Positions 1 to 10,537 are shown, counted from the first letter of the stretch. The stretch is 64,000 bases of DNA from Prorocentrum cordatum (GCA_963575745.1 CAUYUJ010004527.1:1-64000), one strand, 5' to 3'. Notes: generated by a model from the letters alone, not told the origin. Translations and numbers: made by a program.

Positions 1-152
1 CGCTGCCAGTGGCCCAGGATCGGCCACTGTGGCACGACCTGGCGGTCGAGAACCGCCGATCGTTCAAGGCTGAGCGGCCCGAGCGGCTTCGGGGATCCAC
101 GCGCGGGCCGTCTCGACCCGAGCCTGCCTCCCGAGAAGGCCCTCCGGCCCAG
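1..152. other. GC-rich sequence upstream of the first recognisable exon
   Basis: No convincing coding frame of its own. It ends in CCCAG, which fits a splice acceptor for the exon that follows, so it is probably intron of gene A. Confidence 0.3.
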
Positions 153-280
153 GGCCCCTCCTTCGCGCGCGGCCGAGGAGCTGGGCCGCGACGCCCGCTT
201 CAGCGTCGGCATCGTCGGCCACTCCCGCGCGCACTACGACTGCTACCCGGAGGATTTTCTGGCGGCGCGCACAGCCCAGG
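153..280 (+). CDS. Gene A, internal exon (first visible)
   Basis: The frame reading DARFSVGIVGHSRAHY then CYPEDFLAARTAQ has almost only G/C-ending codons, unlike its surroundings. It probably starts after CCCAG at 152 and ends at 280, where the next bases are GC, the same donor type as in the other introns of this gene. The donor coincides with the end of a 164-bp inverted-repeat element. Ending after one base of a codon fits the phase of the next exon at 1650. The true start of the gene lies before the window. The function of this segment is not recognised. Joining it to the later exons is inference from strand, phase and codon use. Confidence 0.45.
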
Positions 281-440
281 GCGCCCTCGAGGGCGCGAAG
301 TGATTCGCGCTTCGCGCTTCGCGGGCCTCAGTCCTCCTCCCCCTCCTCCTCGTCCTCCTCTTCTCCCCTCTGGGGGCGGCGCGAGAGCGCGAAGTTGTTC
401 GCGCTTCGCGCAGCGCGAAGCGCGAAGCTGGCAGCCCTTG
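277..440 (-). mobile_element. GCGAAGCGCGAA MITE, copy 1
   Basis: About 164 bp of the same family as the copies at 56428, 60147, 60646 and 60928, in reverse orientation. It has GCGAAGCGCGAA palindromes at both ends, a pyrimidine-rich middle and a right end AGCCCTTG. The left end is degenerate (CAGGGCGCC instead of CAAGGGCTCC). It abuts the 3' end of a gene A exon. Confidence 0.7.
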
Positions 441-583
441 CGGAGGGGGGGCGGCTTTCTAAGAATGCACACCGCTTGCCGCAGCGAGCGAAAAACGGAA
501 CCAAGCTACACCACCCCGCTTACGACCCGCTGATGTCGAAAGTTGAGGCGTTTGCTCAACTACGACCACCGACGACCCACCGG

Positions 584-643
584 CGACACCACCCCACCTA
601 CGAACCACCTGCGACCCAGCGGGTCGTAGGTGTGGTGGTGTCG
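584..643. repeat. Inverted repeat, 20-bp arms
   Basis: Arms 584-603 and 624-643 match at 19 of 20 bases around a 20-base loop. The surroundings (480-650) repeat the tract ACGACCCGC/ACGACCACC several times. It lies within the first visible intron of gene A. Confidence 0.75.
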
Positions 644-870
644 ACTGATATCCGGTCGAGATGTTTCATGCTTTTTTCTGCGATCGGGGGTGCTTGTCCC
701 AGGGCAGCGGGAAATTGATGCCCCTGCGGTGGCAGGTGGGGATACAGTCGGGGCCCTGAAGAAGGAACCCTCTGCGTTGGGGAGGGGCTCCGCGTTCCTC
801 AAGTGTTTCACAGCTTGCCTCAGGTTTCCCTAACGTCTTCGATCGGAAATCGAAGTTGAACTGAGCGAAA

Positions 871-1090
871 AAAAAGGGGCCTCGTTCCTTATTTAGGGTT
901 CCTTAGGTCAACGCCCCGACTCACCACCCACCAAGCCACCCCAACCCAACCCGAAGGCTCAGGTTCACCCCCGATTTCCAGTGGGGGGGGGTCGGGAAAC
1001 ATCGAAAAACACACACGTGGAACCCTTACCCCCCCCAACCCGAAATTCGGGTCTTCGGGTTGGGTTGGGGTGGTCTGGTAGGTAGTCACC
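871..1090. repeat. Inverted-repeat element in intron, with flanking TTCCTTA repeat
   Basis: Arms 930-956 and 1053-1079 pair at 25 of 27 bases. The G/C-poor block at 871-912 (CGTTCCTTATTTA..TTCCTTAGGTCA) recurs at 1957-1999, so two related insertions may lie in this intron. Confidence 0.6.
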
Positions 1091-1220
1091 GACTGCATGG
1101 ACGTTCCAGCCGCACTGCGACGGGCGCCCCCGAGCGCAGCGGGGCGTGTGCCCTGCCGGTCTGCGCACGCCGGCCATCGGAAGCCCTCCCGGCCCTCGGG
1201 GGAGCCTTCTCGGAAGGGCC

Positions 1221-1389
1221 TGCACCTCAGGCGACGCTTAAGAAAACGTAAGTTTTCGGCCAAAGTCTCGATTATTCTTAACTTTTCCATGTGAATCCCA
1301 AGATGTTGATAGAAGTTCTGGGTTTTCATTCAAATTCTGAGACTATGAATTTCTTAACCCATGATTTCTTAAGCATTTCGCAGGGTGTG
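1221..1389 (+). mobile_element. AT-rich TIR element (MITE family 2), copy 1
   Basis: Roughly 168 bp, markedly AT-richer than its surroundings. A diverged reverse-complement copy lies at 28987-29154. The termini are inverted repeats around GCGAxGCTTAAGAAA, best seen in the second copy where they run from TACACC to GGTGTA. No coding capacity. Confidence 0.75.
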
Positions 1390-1457
1390 GCCCTCTCTGA
1401 GAAGAGAGAGAGTCACCACCACCAGCCAGGGGGGGGGTGGCCGTTCCCCCCTCCCCC

Positions 1458-1524
1458 GAGCTGGTGGCGCCCCGTTCCGGGCGCGCCCCCAAAGAGCGTG
1501 CCCAGAGCGGGGTGCCACCAGCTC
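1458..1524. repeat. Hairpin in intron
   Basis: Arms 1458-1477 and 1505-1524 match at 18 of 20 bases. A GGT trinucleotide run follows at 1566-1594. CCCTCTCTGAGAAG occurs on both sides (1391 and 1618). Confidence 0.6.
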
Positions 1525-1649
1525 CCGGGGGGGTGGACCTCTGGGAGCGGAGTTCTACGAAGTTCTGGTGGTGGTGGTGGTGGTGGTGGTGGTGGCTCGG
1601 CTTGCTCTCGTGACTCGCCCTCTCTGAGAAGCCCACCGTTTTCTCACAG

Positions 1650-1793
1650 GACGCCCCCCCTTCGCGCCCCGCCCCCCTCGGCGCGCGCGCGCCGAGGACT
1701 GGTCCCACGGCACTGGCCCGCCCAACCTGCAGTCCTTCGCGCGCGAGGTGCTGACGCAGGGCACGGTCGACAGGACCGACCTGCTGGTCGTGG
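1650..1793 (+). CDS. Gene A, internal exon with DLLVVG strand
   Basis: This 144-bp exon follows a good acceptor (TTTTCTCACAG, to 1649). It reads EDWSHGTGPPNLQSFAREV then LTQGTVDRTDLLVVG and ends before GC at 1794. The GC donor is chosen because it is the only one that keeps frame with the next exon: joining 1793 to 2240 gives VVGSRGGQVVLP without a break. In alpha/beta hydrolases a buried strand leads into the nucleophile elbow, and LLVVG-S-R-G-G has that shape (known of the family). That identification is inference. The first part of the exon (RPPFAPRPPRRARA) is low-complexity and may be linker. Confidence 0.55.
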
Positions 1794-1956
1794 GCTCTCA
1801 GGGGTAAGGTTGGGGCCAGGGGTACAGTGAGCGGCTTGAATAAGGAACACTTACTTTTCAAAAGGGGCTCGGTCGTTCCTTAGGCTTCCATGCGTTATCT
1901 ACAGCTCCTTATGCGTTATGTATTGCTTATCGTTCCTTATGCGTTATTCCTTGGGA

Positions 1957-1999
1957 TAAAAAAGGGCTTCGTTCCTTATTTATCGTTCCTTAGGTCAGG
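1957..1999 (+). repeat. Second copy of the TTCCTTA direct repeat
   Basis: Matches 871-912. It is preceded by short repeats of CCTTATGCGTTAT (1888-1950). Confidence 0.5.
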
Positions 2000-2239
2000 C
2001 CGATGACTGTAGTCTCACGGGGGGAGCAGTATCGCCCACTGTTCGCCGTCAGGGGCCTGGCAGCCAACGCCGCCCAGGATCCTGCGGCTTCGCTATCGGG
2101 GGCTTTTCTCGCCGATCTGTCGGCGACGCATCGCCGATCCCAGCTCGGTGCACCCACCCCCCGTTGTATTTCGTGTCTCTCTGTATTCCATACAGCTACT
2201 CCCGTACATTCCATCCCCCCCCTTGCCGGTGCCCGTCAG

Positions 2240-2577
2240 GCTCGCGGGGTGGCCAGGTGGTGCTCCCCAACTTCTGGGCGTCGGGCGTTCGCGTCCCGCC
2301 GGCAGTAGTCATCAACGGCGGCTGCGCCATGAAGCTGCCCACGCCCGTCCAGTGGCCAAGGGACGCGATCACCTTCATTTTGCTCGGGGGGGACGACAAC
2401 TTCCGCGGGCACTTCAGCCACCAGGAGTACGTTGCCGACGCCAAGTCTCGCGTGCCCAAGGCCAATTCCACCACGGCCATCCTCTACGTGAACGAGATGC
2501 AGCACATGCCGCAGGCCTCCCTGCTCTCCTCCATATTGCCGCACATGCTGGCGGCGCTGCAGAAGTGGGAGGACGGG
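2240..2577 (+). CDS. Gene A, exon carrying possible alpha/beta-hydrolase Ser-Asp-His residues
   Basis: This 338-bp exon starts after CCCGTCAG and ends before GC at 2578. Visible residues: SRGGQVVLP (possible nucleophile Ser), VVINGGCAM, ILLGGDDNFRG (possible acid) and YVNEMQHMPQ (possible His), then a C-terminal helix SILPHMLAALQKWEDG. The order and spacing of Ser, Asp and His, each after a hydrophobic strand, fit the alpha/beta-hydrolase fold (known of the family). No closer family could be named, so the assignment is a hypothesis. Codons are strongly G/C-ending and there is no internal stop. The exon could end a little later, since the frame stays open to 2826. The GGG|GCC junction at 2577 mirrors CAG|GGCC at the next acceptor. 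Confidence 0.6.
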
Positions 2578-2724
2578 GCCCACTTCGGGCCGATCGATTT
2601 GGTTTCGATGCCAGCTCCAGCCGGCTCGGCCCGCGTCGACTCCGATAGCCGGATGATCCGATTCGGCCCCTATGCTCGCATGGCGTTGCCGTGCACCCCT
2701 CGAGGAGCGAGAAAACAGCAAACG

Positions 2725-2862
2725 CATGTATTTTCGGAACTCGGCGCGGACCTCTTGGCGCTGAGCCTCCCTTGCTGGCGCGCGGAACGCGCCAGGGGCG
2801 GCGTCGCCAGGGGGGCCAGCGCCTATTGAAGACATCCGCGCGGAGCTCTGACAGTTTATGTT
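2725..2862. mobile_element. CTCGGxGGxCCGCG TIR element (MITE family 3), diverged copy
   Basis: The imperfect terminal inverted repeats (GCATGTAT..CTCGGCGCGGA; TCCGCGCGGAGCTC..TTTATG) resemble those at 59155-59290 and 40776-40902. The middle is GC-rich. Confidence 0.5.
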
Positions 2863-2984
2863 TCTGCAGCTTCGTGCTCCTCGAACCCTGCCGCAGCCGA
2901 TCCGGTTCGGCTTCGATGCCGTGCCGATGCAGGCCGATCCGCAGCACGTTGCAACGCTATCTGGCTTCCCGATTCTGTGTTGTT

Positions 2985-3135
2985 CAGGTGGGGAAGAAAC
3001 ACTCAGACACAATTAATCGTCGATCCGCAGGAAAGTATGGGAAAATATGGGAAGTGGCGGGGAAGACAAAAACCCAGAAAATATGGGGAAATATGGGGAA
3101 TGTGTTTATTTGTGTGTATTTATTCTCTTGCACAG
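2985..3135 (+). repeat. AT-rich ~150-bp dispersed repeat, copy 1
   Basis: It contains AGACACAATTAATC, two GGGAAAATATGGG-type blocks and TTTGTGTGTATTTATT. A reverse-complement copy lies at 61695-61856 and looks about 85% identical by eye. No terminal inverted repeats were seen. Confidence 0.8.
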
Positions 3136-3137
3136 GG

Positions 3138-3505
<368 letters not shown>

Positions 3506-5500
3506 GCGCCCACTCCGTCTCATCGCCCTCCCGCGGCTCCAGCGCCCGCCCAGTGCCCACTCCGCCCCGACCACTTTATTTCGGCACCGCACCCCCCCCC
3601 GCTCCGCCCCCTCCCCCGCGCCGTCTAAGCGCCCCCCCGCGGCTCCAGCGCCCGCCCAGTGCCCCCTCCGCCTCGACCACTTTATTTCGGCACCGCACCC
3701 CCCCCCCGCTCCGCCCCCTCCCCCGCGCCGTCTCAGCGCCCCCCCGCGGCTCCAGCGCCCGCCCAGTGCCTCCTCCGCCCCGACCACTTTATTTCGGCAC
3801 CGCATCCCCCCTCCCCGCTCCGCCCCCTCCCCCGCGCCGTCTCAGCGCCCCCGCGCGGCTCCAGCGCCCGCCCAGTGCCCCCTCCGCCACGACCACTTTA
3901 TTTCGGCACCGCACCCCCCCTCCCCGCTCCGCCCCCTCCCCCGCGCCGTCTCAGCGCCCCCGCGCGGCTCCAGCCCCGCCATTGCCCCCTCGCCCGCCAC
4001 TTTATTTCGGCAGGCACGCACCCTCCCCGCTCCGCCCCCTCCCCCACGCGCCGTCTCAGCGCCCCCCCCCCCGCCGGCTCCCAGCTCCCGCCCAGGCCTC
4101 CTCCGCTCCCGACCACTTTATTTCGGCACCCGACCCCCCGCCCCCGCCCGCCCCCTCCCCCGCGCCCCCGTCTCAGCCCCCTCTCGGCTCCAGCGCCCGC
4201 CCAGTGCCCCCCCTCCGCCCCCACCATTTTATTTCGGCAACCGGCACCCCCCTCCCCGCTCCGCGCCCTCCCCCGCGCCGTCTCAGCGCCCCCCCGCGGC
4301 TCTAGCGCCCGCCCAGTGCCCCCTCCGCCCCGACCGCTTTATTTCGGCACCGCACCCCCCCCCCGCTCCGCCCCCTCCCCCGCGCCGTCTCAGCGCCCCC
4401 CCCCGCGGCTCCAGCGCCCGCCCAGTGCCCCCTCCGCCCCGACCACTTTATTTCGGCACCGCGCCCCCCCTCCCCGCTCCGCCCCCTCCCCCGCGCCGTC
4501 TCAGCGCCCCCCCGCGGCTCCAGCGCCCGCCCAGTGCCCCCTCCGCCCCGACCACTTTATTTCGGCACCACACACACCCCCCCGTCCGCCCCCCTCCCCC
4601 GCTCCGTCTCAGCGCCCCCCCCCGCGGCTCCAGCGCCCGCCCAAGTGCCCCCTCCGCCCCGACCCTTTATTTCGGCCCGCCCCCCCTCCCCCCGCTCGCC
4701 CCCTCCCCCGCGCCGTCTCAGCGCCCGCGCCCCAGCGGGCTTCCAGCGCCCGCCCAGTGCCCCCTCCGCCCGGACCACTTTATTTCGGCACCGCACCCCC
4801 CCTCCCCGCTCCGCGCCCTCCCCCGCGCCGTCTCAGCGCCCCCCCGCGGCTCTAGCGCCCGCCCAGTGCCCCCTCCGCCCCGACCGCTTTATTTCGGCAC
4901 CGCACCCCCCCCCCGCTCCGCCCCCTCCCCCGCGCCGTCTCAGCCGCCGGGCCCGGACGCGGCTCCAGCGCCCGCGCCATTGCCCCCTCCGCCCCCGACT
5001 CCCATCTTTATTTCGGCAACCGCACACCCCCCCCCCCCGCCCGCCCCCTCCCCCCGCGCCGTCTCTAGCTCCCCCCTCCCCCGCGCTCAGCGCCCGCCCA
5101 GTGCCCCCTCCGCCCCGACCACTTTATTTCGGCACCGCACCCCCCCCCCGCTCCGCCCCCTCCCCCGCGCCGTCTCAGCGCCCCCGCGCGGCTCCTGCGC
5201 TCGCCCAGTGCCCCCTCCGCCCCGACCCCTTTATTTCGGCGCCGCACCCCCCCCCCGCTCCGCCCCCTCCCCCGCGCCGTCTCAGCGCCCCCGCGGCTCC
5301 AGCGCCCGCCCAGCGCCCCCTCCGCCCCGACCACTTTATTTACGGCAACCGCACCCCCTCTCCGCTTCCGCCTCCTTCCCCGCGCCGTCTCAGCGCTTCC
5401 TCCCCCGCGCCGTCTCAGCGCCCCCGCGCGGCTCCAGCGCCCGCCCAGTGCCCCCTCCGCCCCGACCACTTTATTTCGGCACCGACGGCAAACTCGCGCC
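3506..5500 (+). repeat. ~108-bp GC-rich minisatellite, about 18 units
   Basis: Units carry GACCACTTTATTTCGGCACCG followed by a C-rich tract and CCGCGCCGTCTCAGCGCC. Spacing is about 105-120 bp. Several units are exactly 108 bp, a multiple of three, which keeps plus frames open and produces very long proline-rich translations. I regard these as non-coding because the array lies in an intron between two good exons and the C-tracts vary in length without frame preservation. Confidence 0.9.
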
Positions 5501-5586
5501 CGCCCCTCCTCCTCCACATCCTCCTCCTCCCCCTTCCTTTTTGTGCAAGAGGCATGGCGCACGTGCCACTTGTTTGTGTGTCTCAG

Positions 5587-5713
5587 GGCCCCTTCAGTTG
5601 TCTGATCCTGGAGGAGCGCGGCACCGCGCCGCTGAACGAGTTCCGCCCCATCCTCGCGGCGCTGAACAGGGGCGGCTGGTCCGGCCGGTTCCTCCACACC
5701 CGCGCCGCCGGGG
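5587..5713 (+). CDS. Gene A, internal exon
   Basis: This exon starts after TTTGTGTGTCTCAG and reads GPFSCLILEERGTAPLNEF then RPILAALNRGGWSGRFLHTR. The frame joins the previous exon in phase 0. I place the end before GC at 5714 because GGG|GCC again matches CAG|GGCC at the next acceptor. The open frame continues (AWEDSGCAE), so the exon could run to about 5740. G/C-ending codons dominate. No domain is recognised. Its membership of gene A rests on strand, phase and position. Confidence 0.5.
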
Positions 5714-6336
5714 CCTGGGAGGACAGCGGCTGCGCGGAGCGATCGGCCCTTCGATGGGGTGGCCTATGGTCGAGGGAAGACAAGATGCCGATCGTCAGGC
5801 GTCCCCACGGCTGGATTTGCCTCGAGATCTTGGTCAGAGCGCATTCCAAGAGGGTTTTTGTGCGAGTAGCGGCCGTATCGGTATTTTTGTTGTCCGCCTA
5901 TTTGGTGCAGGGCGGGCCCGATGCACGGCCCACGGCACGAGCGGCCCTTCGCCGAGGGCCCCCGATCGCTGCACTTGGTGCATCGGCAGCGCCCGCCGCT
6001 GCCACGCCGCGGTGGGCCGCTGGCGGCTCGCGCGCCTGGGGGCTGGGGCCTCCGCGCGCCCCCTCTCCCCGAAGCCGCGCACCGCTCCGGTCCTCCCAGA
6101 TGGGGCCACGGTGGACGGGGTCGCAGGATCGAGCCGCAGCGCCGACGCATCGGCGATGCGGCTCGTTGTGGGGCCCGAGTTGCTCCACGCCGGCGGCGCC
6201 GATGCATCGCCGATGTCACCGATGCATCGCCGATGCATCGGCAATGCATCGGCGATGCAGCGCGATCCTCCCTCCCCCTCCACTCGGACCCCACATGGGA
6301 GGCCTCGCACCACTGGGTTCACTCTGTCTGGCCCAG
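5714..6336 (+). other. Gene A intron with GATGCATCGGC palindrome clusters
   Basis: The palindromic word CGATGCATCG and relatives occur repeatedly between 5985 and 6262. The densest run is at 6209-6257. A similar cluster with GATGCATCGACG is at 18226-18330. No coding signal is seen. Confidence 0.5.
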
Positions 6337-6858
6337 GGCCCCCCCCCTTGCGGCGCAGCCGAGGACATCGCGTTCAGCCCCTGCGAGGTGGCCCGCCTGG
6401 CCCGCTCCCCCAGCCGCTCGCCCGCGCGCGCCGACGACGCCTCCGAGTCCGCCGAGGAGGAGCCCATCGAGCTCTCCCGGCGCGACGAGCTCCGGGCGCT
6501 GTGGCGGGCCGCGGCGGCCACGGCGCGGCCCCAGTGCGGGGCGCCGGCGGCGCGCGACGGGGCGCTCTTCACCGCGGTGGTGCAGGCGGCCACGGCGCAG
6601 GCCGCCGCGCAGGCGGAGGCCACCGCGCCGGCCGCCCAGCAGCGGCCGCTGCTGCCGATCGCCGTCGCGGGGCGCGGCGACGCCAAGGCGCTGCGCGGCG
6701 GCTACACGCCGCACCGGCTCAACGGCGCGGAGCCGACGCCGATCTCGCGCGCGCTGGGCCTCGGCAGGCCGTGCCCCTGGGTCTCCCCGAAGAGCTCCTA
6801 CAGCACCGGCCGCTACGAGTTCTTCACGCCCTCGGAGGTGGCGACCGGGGGGGCCTGA
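6337..6858 (+). CDS. Gene A, terminal exon with stop
   Basis: This exon starts after GTCTGGCCCAG and runs to TGA at 6856-6858. It reads GPPPCGAAEDIAFSPCEV at its start and SYSTGRYEFFTPSEVATGGA at its end. The middle is Ala-rich, with an acidic stretch (ESAEEEPIELSRRDELRALW) and a helical Ala/Gln run, so it is probably a flexible C-terminal extension. Third positions are almost all G or C. This is the longest uninterrupted coding segment of the gene. No domain is recognised. The 3' flank (6859-7256) shows no conserved polyadenylation signal. Confidence 0.65.
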   Translation, partial: GPPPCGAAEDIAFSPCEVARLARSPSRSPARADDASESAEEEPIELSRRDELRALWRAAAATARPQCGAPAARDGALFTAVVQAATAQAAAQAEATAPAAQQRPLLPIAVAGRGDAKALRGGYTPHRLNGAEPTPISRALGLGRPCPWVSPKSSYSTGRYEFFTPSEVATGGA

Positions 6859-7256
6859 GGCGGCGCGGGGGCGCAGGACGAGGGCGGTGCCCTGATGCCG
6901 TGATGCGGTGGGCTCCGGCTGCGCTCCAGGAGTTCCGAGCGCCTGGCGCGGCCCTCGCATCTGGGGCCCGCGCGGCGCCACTGGAAGGCCCGGAGATTTT
7001 GGGACGTGCGGCAGGGGGGGCACCTCGTCGACGCGGCGGCGACTTCAGCACGGGCCGCTCATGCTTGAACGCCGCCAGCGGCCTCGAATCGGCCGACACC
7101 GAACGATCTGCGCCACGTGCTGGAAAGCCGAGATTGTCCGAGGTTGAGCAGGCCACGCGGCGTGTCAGGAGCCGACGCCGAAATCGCTCTGGCGCGAACC
7201 TGCCGTGTCATTATTATGTCTTCTCCCTCCTCCGAGAAGGAGGCTCCGGGGCGTGG
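6859..7256. other. 3' flank of gene A
   Basis: GC-rich sequence without a convincing reading frame. It probably holds the 3' untranslated region of gene A. Confidence 0.3.
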
Positions 7257-7428
7257 TCCGAGGCGGGGATTTATCCATCACCACCGCAGGGGGATCGATC
7301 TTAGGGGACCTCGGCAGGCGGCGCGTGTGGATGTGTTCGGGTCCTGCGGGGCAAAATCTATCCATGCCCGCTGCCTGCCGAGGTCCCCGAAGATCAATCC
7401 ACAGGCAGCGCTTCAGTCCCCGCCTCGA
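7257..7428. mobile_element. 172-bp TIR/foldback element with 6-bp target duplication
   Basis: The ends TCCGAGGCGGGGA and TCCCCGCCTCGA pair with one extra base. Inner arms at 7304-7321 and 7371-7388 pair over 18 bp. GCGTGG at 7251-7256 is repeated exactly at 7429-7434, which fits a target-site duplication. No coding capacity. Confidence 0.75.
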
Positions 7429-7556
7429 GCGTGGGGCCAGTGGCGGGGATGGTGCAGAGCGGCCAGGGTGCTTGGGTGGGGGTGTGGGGGGGAGGGGATC
7501 GGGGAAGGCGAGAGGGCTGGGGCGGATTGGGAACGTCCAGGCCGCCGAAGTGGGCG

Positions 7557-7560
7557 ATGC

Positions 7561-7614
<54 letters not shown>

Positions 7615-8548
7615 GGTTATTGTTGTCGTTGTTGTTGTTGAACATTATTAATTCTAAAGAATAATTATTGTTGGGACCCCTGGTGCACGGCCCCCCTGCG
7701 CCGCCTAGGCCGCAGCTACATTTTCATCATTTTCGTGAGGAAGCCTCAGGTAATTCGATGTGATCAAGATCCGGTTGTTTTGTTCCCCCCCGCTTTCCCT
7801 TGCAAAAAACACTATAAAATGACATTTCTTGTTCTAATATAATCAAATTTCAAGAATCCCTTGCAAAAAATAGGTAAAGTGGACATTCGCGCGCGCAAGA
7901 CGAAATCCTTCCAAAACCTTAGTGTTCGCAGCGATTTTAACATAAAAACATCAAAAAACCAATGGTTTTTCAACAAAAAATTGTCAAAATCTCATCCCGC
8001 GCGCTCTTGCGGATTCGTAGGAAACCCAACACTTTTTAAACATTTCTGTCAAACGGGCTTTTGCGAGCAACTTTTTCGAACTTCTGCGACAACGGTTGCG
8101 CACCTGCCAGGGCCATCATCCCTGTCAAATAATACCATGCGGGACACATTCGTTTTTTCTTCGCGCGCGCACGCCGAAATCTCCAAAAACCATTGGGCTT
8201 CTTAAGAATTTTAGCACCGCGCATCATAAAATCACACGAATCGCACCGTAGGTCCTCGAACAACTTCTGTGGGTTAACAAGGCTTAACAACTTCTGTGGG
8301 TGTACGAACGTAGGCTTAACAACTTCTGTGGGTGTGTACTCCACGCCAGTGTAGTAGCCACGGTCGTCCGCAGGCCACGAAGTGAAGTGTCCGAACGTCA
8401 TAGGGCGGGAAGCTGGGTGTGGGTGGTGGCGAAGAGTCGTGTGGATATTTGGTAGAGCTTGCACTGCCCCCCCACAAAGTGGGGGTATTGGCTGGCGTCG
8501 CATGAAAACCCTGGCACTGGTGAGAACACTGAGCGTTCGGGTAAAGTG

Positions 8549-8549
<1 letters not shown>
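7557..8549 (+). repeat. TTG-linked repeat unit, tandem copy 1
   Basis: A (TTG)n run (7557-7640) is followed by a ~909-bp body beginning GAACATTATTA. The body contains AT-rich tracts (CATAAAAACATCAAAAAACC) and GCGCGCGC words, and ends with the block around CCCACAAAGTGGGGGTATTG. Homologous bodies follow at 8592 and 9473 and a dispersed one lies at 26580. No open frame is conserved among copies. Copy 1 and the dispersed copy carry a middle segment (about 8170-8340) absent from copies 2 and 3. Confidence 0.85.
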
Positions 8550-8590
<41 letters not shown>

Positions 8591-9349
8591 GAATATTATT
8601 ACTTCTAAAGAATAATTATTGTTGGGCCCCCTGGTGCACGCCCCCCTCGCCGCGCCTAGGCCGCAGCCACATTTTCATCATTTTCGTGAGGAAGTCTCAG
8701 GCAAAACGGGGGAGTCCGGATCCGGTTGTTTTGTTGACGATCCGCTTTCCCTTGCAAAAACAATATAAAATGACATTTCTTGTTCTAACATAGCCAAACT
8801 TCAAGAATCCCTTGCAACAAAATAAGGTAAAGTGGACATTCGCGCGCGCAAGACGAAATCCTTCCAAAACCTTAGTTTTCGTAGCGATTTTAACATAAAA
8901 ACATCAAAAAACCAATGGTTTTTCAACAAAAAATTCAAAATCTCATCCCGCGCGCTCTTGCGGATTCGTAGGAAACCCAACACTTTTTAAACATTTCTGT
9001 CAAACGGGCTTTTGCGAGCAACTTTTTCGAACTTCTGCAACAACGGTTGCGCACCTGCCAGGGCCATCATCCCTGTCAAATAATACCATGCGGGACACAT
9101 TCGTTTTTTCTTCGCGCGCGCACGCCGTCGTCGTCGGCCGCGGGGCCCTGAATAGTAGCCACGGTCGTCCGCATGCCACGAAGTGAAGTGTCCGAACGTC
9201 ATAGGGCGGGAAGCTGGGTGTGGGTGGTGGCGAAGAGTCGTTTGGAAATTTGGTAGAGCTTGAACCGCCCCCCCCACAAAGTGGGGGTATTGCCCGCCTC
9301 CTATGAAAACCCTGGCACTGGTGAGAACGGTATGTCCCCACGTGCTAGT
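8550..9349 (+). repeat. TTG-linked repeat unit, tandem copy 2
   Basis: TTG run 8550-8591 plus a ~758-bp body, very similar to copy 3. It lacks the AAATCTCCAAAAACCATT segment of copy 1 and has a CGTCGTCGTCGG linker instead. Confidence 0.85.
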
Positions 9350-10226
9350 AATTGTTGTTGTTGTTGTCGTTGTTGTTATTGTGGTTGTTGTTGTTACTGC
9401 TGTTGTTGTTGCTGTTGTTGTTGTGGTTGTTGTTGTTGTTGTTGTTGTTGTTCTTGTTGTTGTTGTTGTTGAACATTATTACTTCTAAAGAATAATTATT
9501 GTTGGGACCCCTGGTGCACGACCCCCCCGCCGCGCCTAGGCCGCAGCCTCATTTTCATCATTTTCGCGAGGAAGTCTCAGGCAAAACGGGTTGGTCCGGA
9601 TCCGGTTGTGTTGTTACGATCGGTTTTCCCTTGCAAAAAAAAGCTAAAGTGGACATTTCTTGTTCTAACATAACCAAACTTCAAGAATCCCTTGCAAAAA
9701 ATAAGTAAAGTGGACATTCGCGCGCGCAAGACGAAATCCTTCCAAAACCTTAGTTTTCGTAGCGATTTTAACATAAAAACATCAAAAAACCAATGGTTTT
9801 TCAAAAAAATGTCAAAATTTCATCCCGCGCGCTCTTGCGGATTCGTAGGAAACCCAACACTTTTTAAACATTTCTGTCAAACGGGCTTTTGCGAGCAACT
9901 TTTTCGAACTTCTGCAACAACGGTTGCGCACCTGCCAGGGCCATCATCCCTGTCAAATAATACCATGCGGGACACATTCGTTTTTTCTTCGCGCGCGCAC
10001 GCCGTCGTCGTCGGCCGCGGGGCCCTGAATAGTAGCCACGGTCGTCCGCATGCCACGAAGTGAAGTGTCCGAACGTCATAGGGCGGGAAGCTGGGTGTGG
10101 GTGGTGGCGAAGAGTCGTTTGGAAATTTGGTAGAGCTTGAACCGCCCCCCCACAAAGTGGGGGTATTGCCCGCCTCCTATGAAAACCCTGGCACTGGTGA
10201 GAACGGTGTGTCCCCACGTGCTAGTA
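9350..10226 (+). repeat. TTG-linked repeat unit, tandem copy 3
   Basis: TTG-rich run 9350-9472 with interruptions, then a ~754-bp body nearly identical to copy 2. Confidence 0.85.
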
Positions 10227-10238
10227 ATTGTTGTTGTT

Positions 10239-10269
<31 letters not shown>

Positions 10270-10451
10270 ATGTCGTTGTTGTTGTTGGTGTTGGAATTGT
10301 TGTTTTTGTTGGTGTTGGTGTTGTTGTTGTTGTTGCTGCCGTTGTCGTTGTCGATGTCGTTGTTGTTGTTGGTGTTGGAGTTGTTGTTGTTGTCGGTGTC
10401 GTTGTTGTTGTTGTTGATGTTGATGATGTTGTTGTTGTTGTTGTTGTTGTT

Positions 10452-10537
<86 letters not shown>

